Part shown: in pieces, positions 62,101 to 64,000 of the stretch
How positions within the stretch are numbered: the first letter of the stretch is position 1
Layout of the letters: each line of letters starts with the position of its first letter
Source: Ehretia macrophylla
Taxonomy: Eukaryota; Streptophyta; Magnoliopsida; Boraginales; Ehretiaceae
Direction: 5' to 3'
Length of the DNA: 64,000 nucleotides
NCBI GenBank assembly: GCA_037974665.1
Contig: CM075771.1
Coordinates: 34,704,425-34,768,424, forward strand
Position numbers and translations under genes: made by a program
Notes under the pieces: generated by a model
The model's database searches: none
Told to the model about the DNA's origin: nothing
Seen by the model: the letters and a program-made list of their open reading frames with translations, nothing else

Positions 62101-62883
62101 ACTTTTATTTGTTCTTTATTAGGACATAGAAGTTGGAAAACCTGTACGCCCTCAACTAGCCCTTAGGGTGAGTAATGCAGCTGCTGCATGGAAAAAGGTA
62201 AGTGTTATTGCGAACTCAAGTGTAGTGGTAAATATAAGTTTTCTTTATTGCTTGACGATGAAAGAAAAAGATTGACTAATTTTGTTATTTGCATATTGCT
62301 GAAGATGGAAATTTTGTTATTTTGGTGGTCATTCGTTCATTTCCAAAGATGGTGGCTTATTATGTTGACTTGGATTTGCCGTCTTTTTACATATTTGTTT
62401 CATTATGCTGTACTTTCTCCCTGAAAACAGCTTCATGGGAAGGAAGTCATTGTTGAGTGCAAATTCGATGGTGATCGCATCCAAATTCATAAGAATAAAA
62501 CAGAGATACACTTCTTCTCAAGGTAGCCACTATTATCCCTCTATAGACGATTTGCACTTTCCTAAATCAAGTTAAGTGCTCCTATACAAATTTTTTCATG
62601 CATATTTGTAAAGGTTTAGGAATTAATCTTGCTTATAATCGATATGCTTAAAATCGCTTCAAAAAGTTGAGAATTAACTTTTAGAAAAAGGTAAATGTCA
62701 TTTTGTTTGGTTTAAGTTTATCTTCTGACATTACATATAGAAGTAAGATTATATTTTCAATACAACAAGCTTGCACTTTTGCTATATTCTATTAATATGT
62801 TATTTATGCAGAAACTTTCTTGATCATCAAGAATATGCACATGGAGTGTCAGACATTATTGCACAAAATATTCTGGCCGACAG
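59140..62883 (+). CDS. LIG4: DNA ligase 4 (ATP-dependent), 5' part, six exons in window
   Basis: Exons are 59140-59579, 60538-60623, 61176-61312, 62123-62197, 62431-62522 and 62812-62883. They join in frame into about 300 residues that follow plant LIG4 closely: SLFNWIQRTK, LDRERGSYGLKE, LINWRK-type DAVRLLNWRK, EFHPDAEDLFNVTCDLKLVCEKLRDR and CKFDGDRIQIHKN. The first five exons carry the N-terminal DNA-binding domain. The adenylation motif KFDG has its nucleophile Lys257, which receives AMP from ATP. The enzyme seals double-strand breaks in non-homologous end joining with XRCC4. The start follows the family N-terminus after a short MSTSGGEQ leader. The rest of the nucleotidyltransferase domain, the OB fold and the BRCT repeats lie beyond 64000. 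Splice sites are all GT-AG. Confidence 0.94.
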
Positions 62884-64000
62884 GTAATAGCTATATAATT
62901 AGACATGTCAAGTTATAATGCTTTATTACTATTTTTGAATTTTAAGCTACTTAATTTTCTATATCATGTCTTAGACGAAAGAGGTTCTAGGCTGGTAATA
63001 GGATTATAAACAAATGTCGCATAGTCATCTATAAGTTATTTCTTTGGAATAGGGAATGTAATATGTCAGGTACCTTTATATTACTTCATATAAACTTAGC
63101 TTGAGTACTGATATTGATCTGTGTTTTTTGTGAATATTTGGGTTCTTTTGGCCGTTATTCATTTGGATACTTATAGGAGATAACAAAAAAATTGGGTCTT
63201 TGCTTGGTCATTCTTTCCACGTATTTGGTTTTTAAGATTAAGAAGGGAACCCTTCCATGGAGTTCACAATTTGGCCAATTGTGAGCTCTAGAGCATTATA
63301 CAAAGAATAGGAGAAATTGTATCTTTACTGGTCATTGTTTCCATGCATGTGGTTTTAAGAGTAACTAGGGATTCTCCCTCTGCAGAGATCTTTGTGGCAA
63401 TCTTTGTTATGAGTGACAATGTAATATATTATAATTTTTAATCAAAGTTAATTGAAGGATACAGTTGACAATTTAACACCCCACACCCCAGCCTGGGGGG
63501 CAACTGTGGAAAATGCTACTGCCTACAACGAAGATCATGCACTATAGGTAGTTCCCTGATTGGTTATCTTTTACAACCATACCATTTTGTTTCCCTCTCA
63601 TGACCTTCCAGCTGATGCTTCAGCACTGTATGCATTTGCATCAGTAACTTTCAGGTTCTTTTTTTTTCTCTCTCCTAGCCAAGAGTAAATGGAGGGCAAG
63701 CACCATTTTCTGTGTAGCTTTCTGACTATATGTTATATGCTTTTACCTTAATGTCCCTAGCATGATCAGTAAGCTGCATACTGTATTCATATTGGATTAT
63801 GTTGGATAACAAGCTTGTCTTTAGTGATGTCCCAATCAAGTTAGGTCAGGCATGACTTTGGAAATTGTGGTCACATGTATTTATGTGAAAATCTGATTGG
63901 GGTATCACCTCACTTTTGGTGACAAAATGTTTGATCCCATCACTGGCGATTCACATGCTATTGATTGACATAAGAGAATGGGAAGATAAAAGGGAAATTT
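62884..64000 (+). other. LIG4 intron, continuing past the window end
   Basis: After exon 6 the donor GTAATA opens an intron. I searched this stretch for the next expected segment (CILDGEML-type, motif Ia/III region) and did not find it, so the intron is at least 1.1 kb and may extend beyond the window. There are no other features. Confidence 0.65.

Overview
This is a window of nuclear DNA from a eudicot plant. The DNA is AT-rich. Its genes are split by short GT-AG introns and their products match Arabidopsis families. Most of the rest is transposable-element debris. The species cannot be named from the sequence alone. Five gene loci are recognisable: an intact purple acid phosphatase gene of the PAP27 type (+, 4886-9900), a broken second copy of it (+, about 15997-20505), an At1g16860-type membrane protein gene (-, 29414-32681), a PEPPER-type triple-KH RNA-binding protein gene (-, 40782-47217), and the 5' part of DNA ligase 4 (+, from 59140, running off the window).

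Layout. 1-4885: fold-back (MITE-like) elements and featureless AT-rich DNA. 4886-11200: intact PAP, then a decayed copy of the 3' part of the At1g16860-type gene. 11201-15996: intergenic, with a 79-bp minisatellite. 15997-20505: PAP pseudogene lacking exons 1-2, with a small TRIM retroelement in its last intron. 20795-28274: complete-ended Ty3/gypsy (Athila-like) element carrying only gag-protease. 28330-28811: an RNase H-like relic and a relic of plastid rpoC1. 29414-34160: At1g16860-type gene with its leader. 34161-40781: empty intergenic DNA. 40782-47380: PEPPER gene and promoter. 47431-53761: decayed Ty1/copia element. 54601-57369: a run of four fold-back elements. 59140-64000: LIG4.

The most informative structure is the order: PAP exons 1-12, 3' end of the At1g16860-type gene, PAP exons 3-12, complete At1g16860-type gene. 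This is what one tandem duplication gives when its breakpoints lie in PAP intron 2 and in an intron of the neighbouring gene, and it explains both truncated copies. Retroelements then inserted into the duplicate. The host genes do not form a pathway: they are independent loci for secreted or vacuolar metallophosphoesterase-type function, membrane biology, RNA-level control of flowering and pistil development, and non-homologous end joining. I found no CRISPR array, tRNA gene, operon or clearly new biochemical system. The interest lies in the duplication history and the nested elements with intact target-site duplications.
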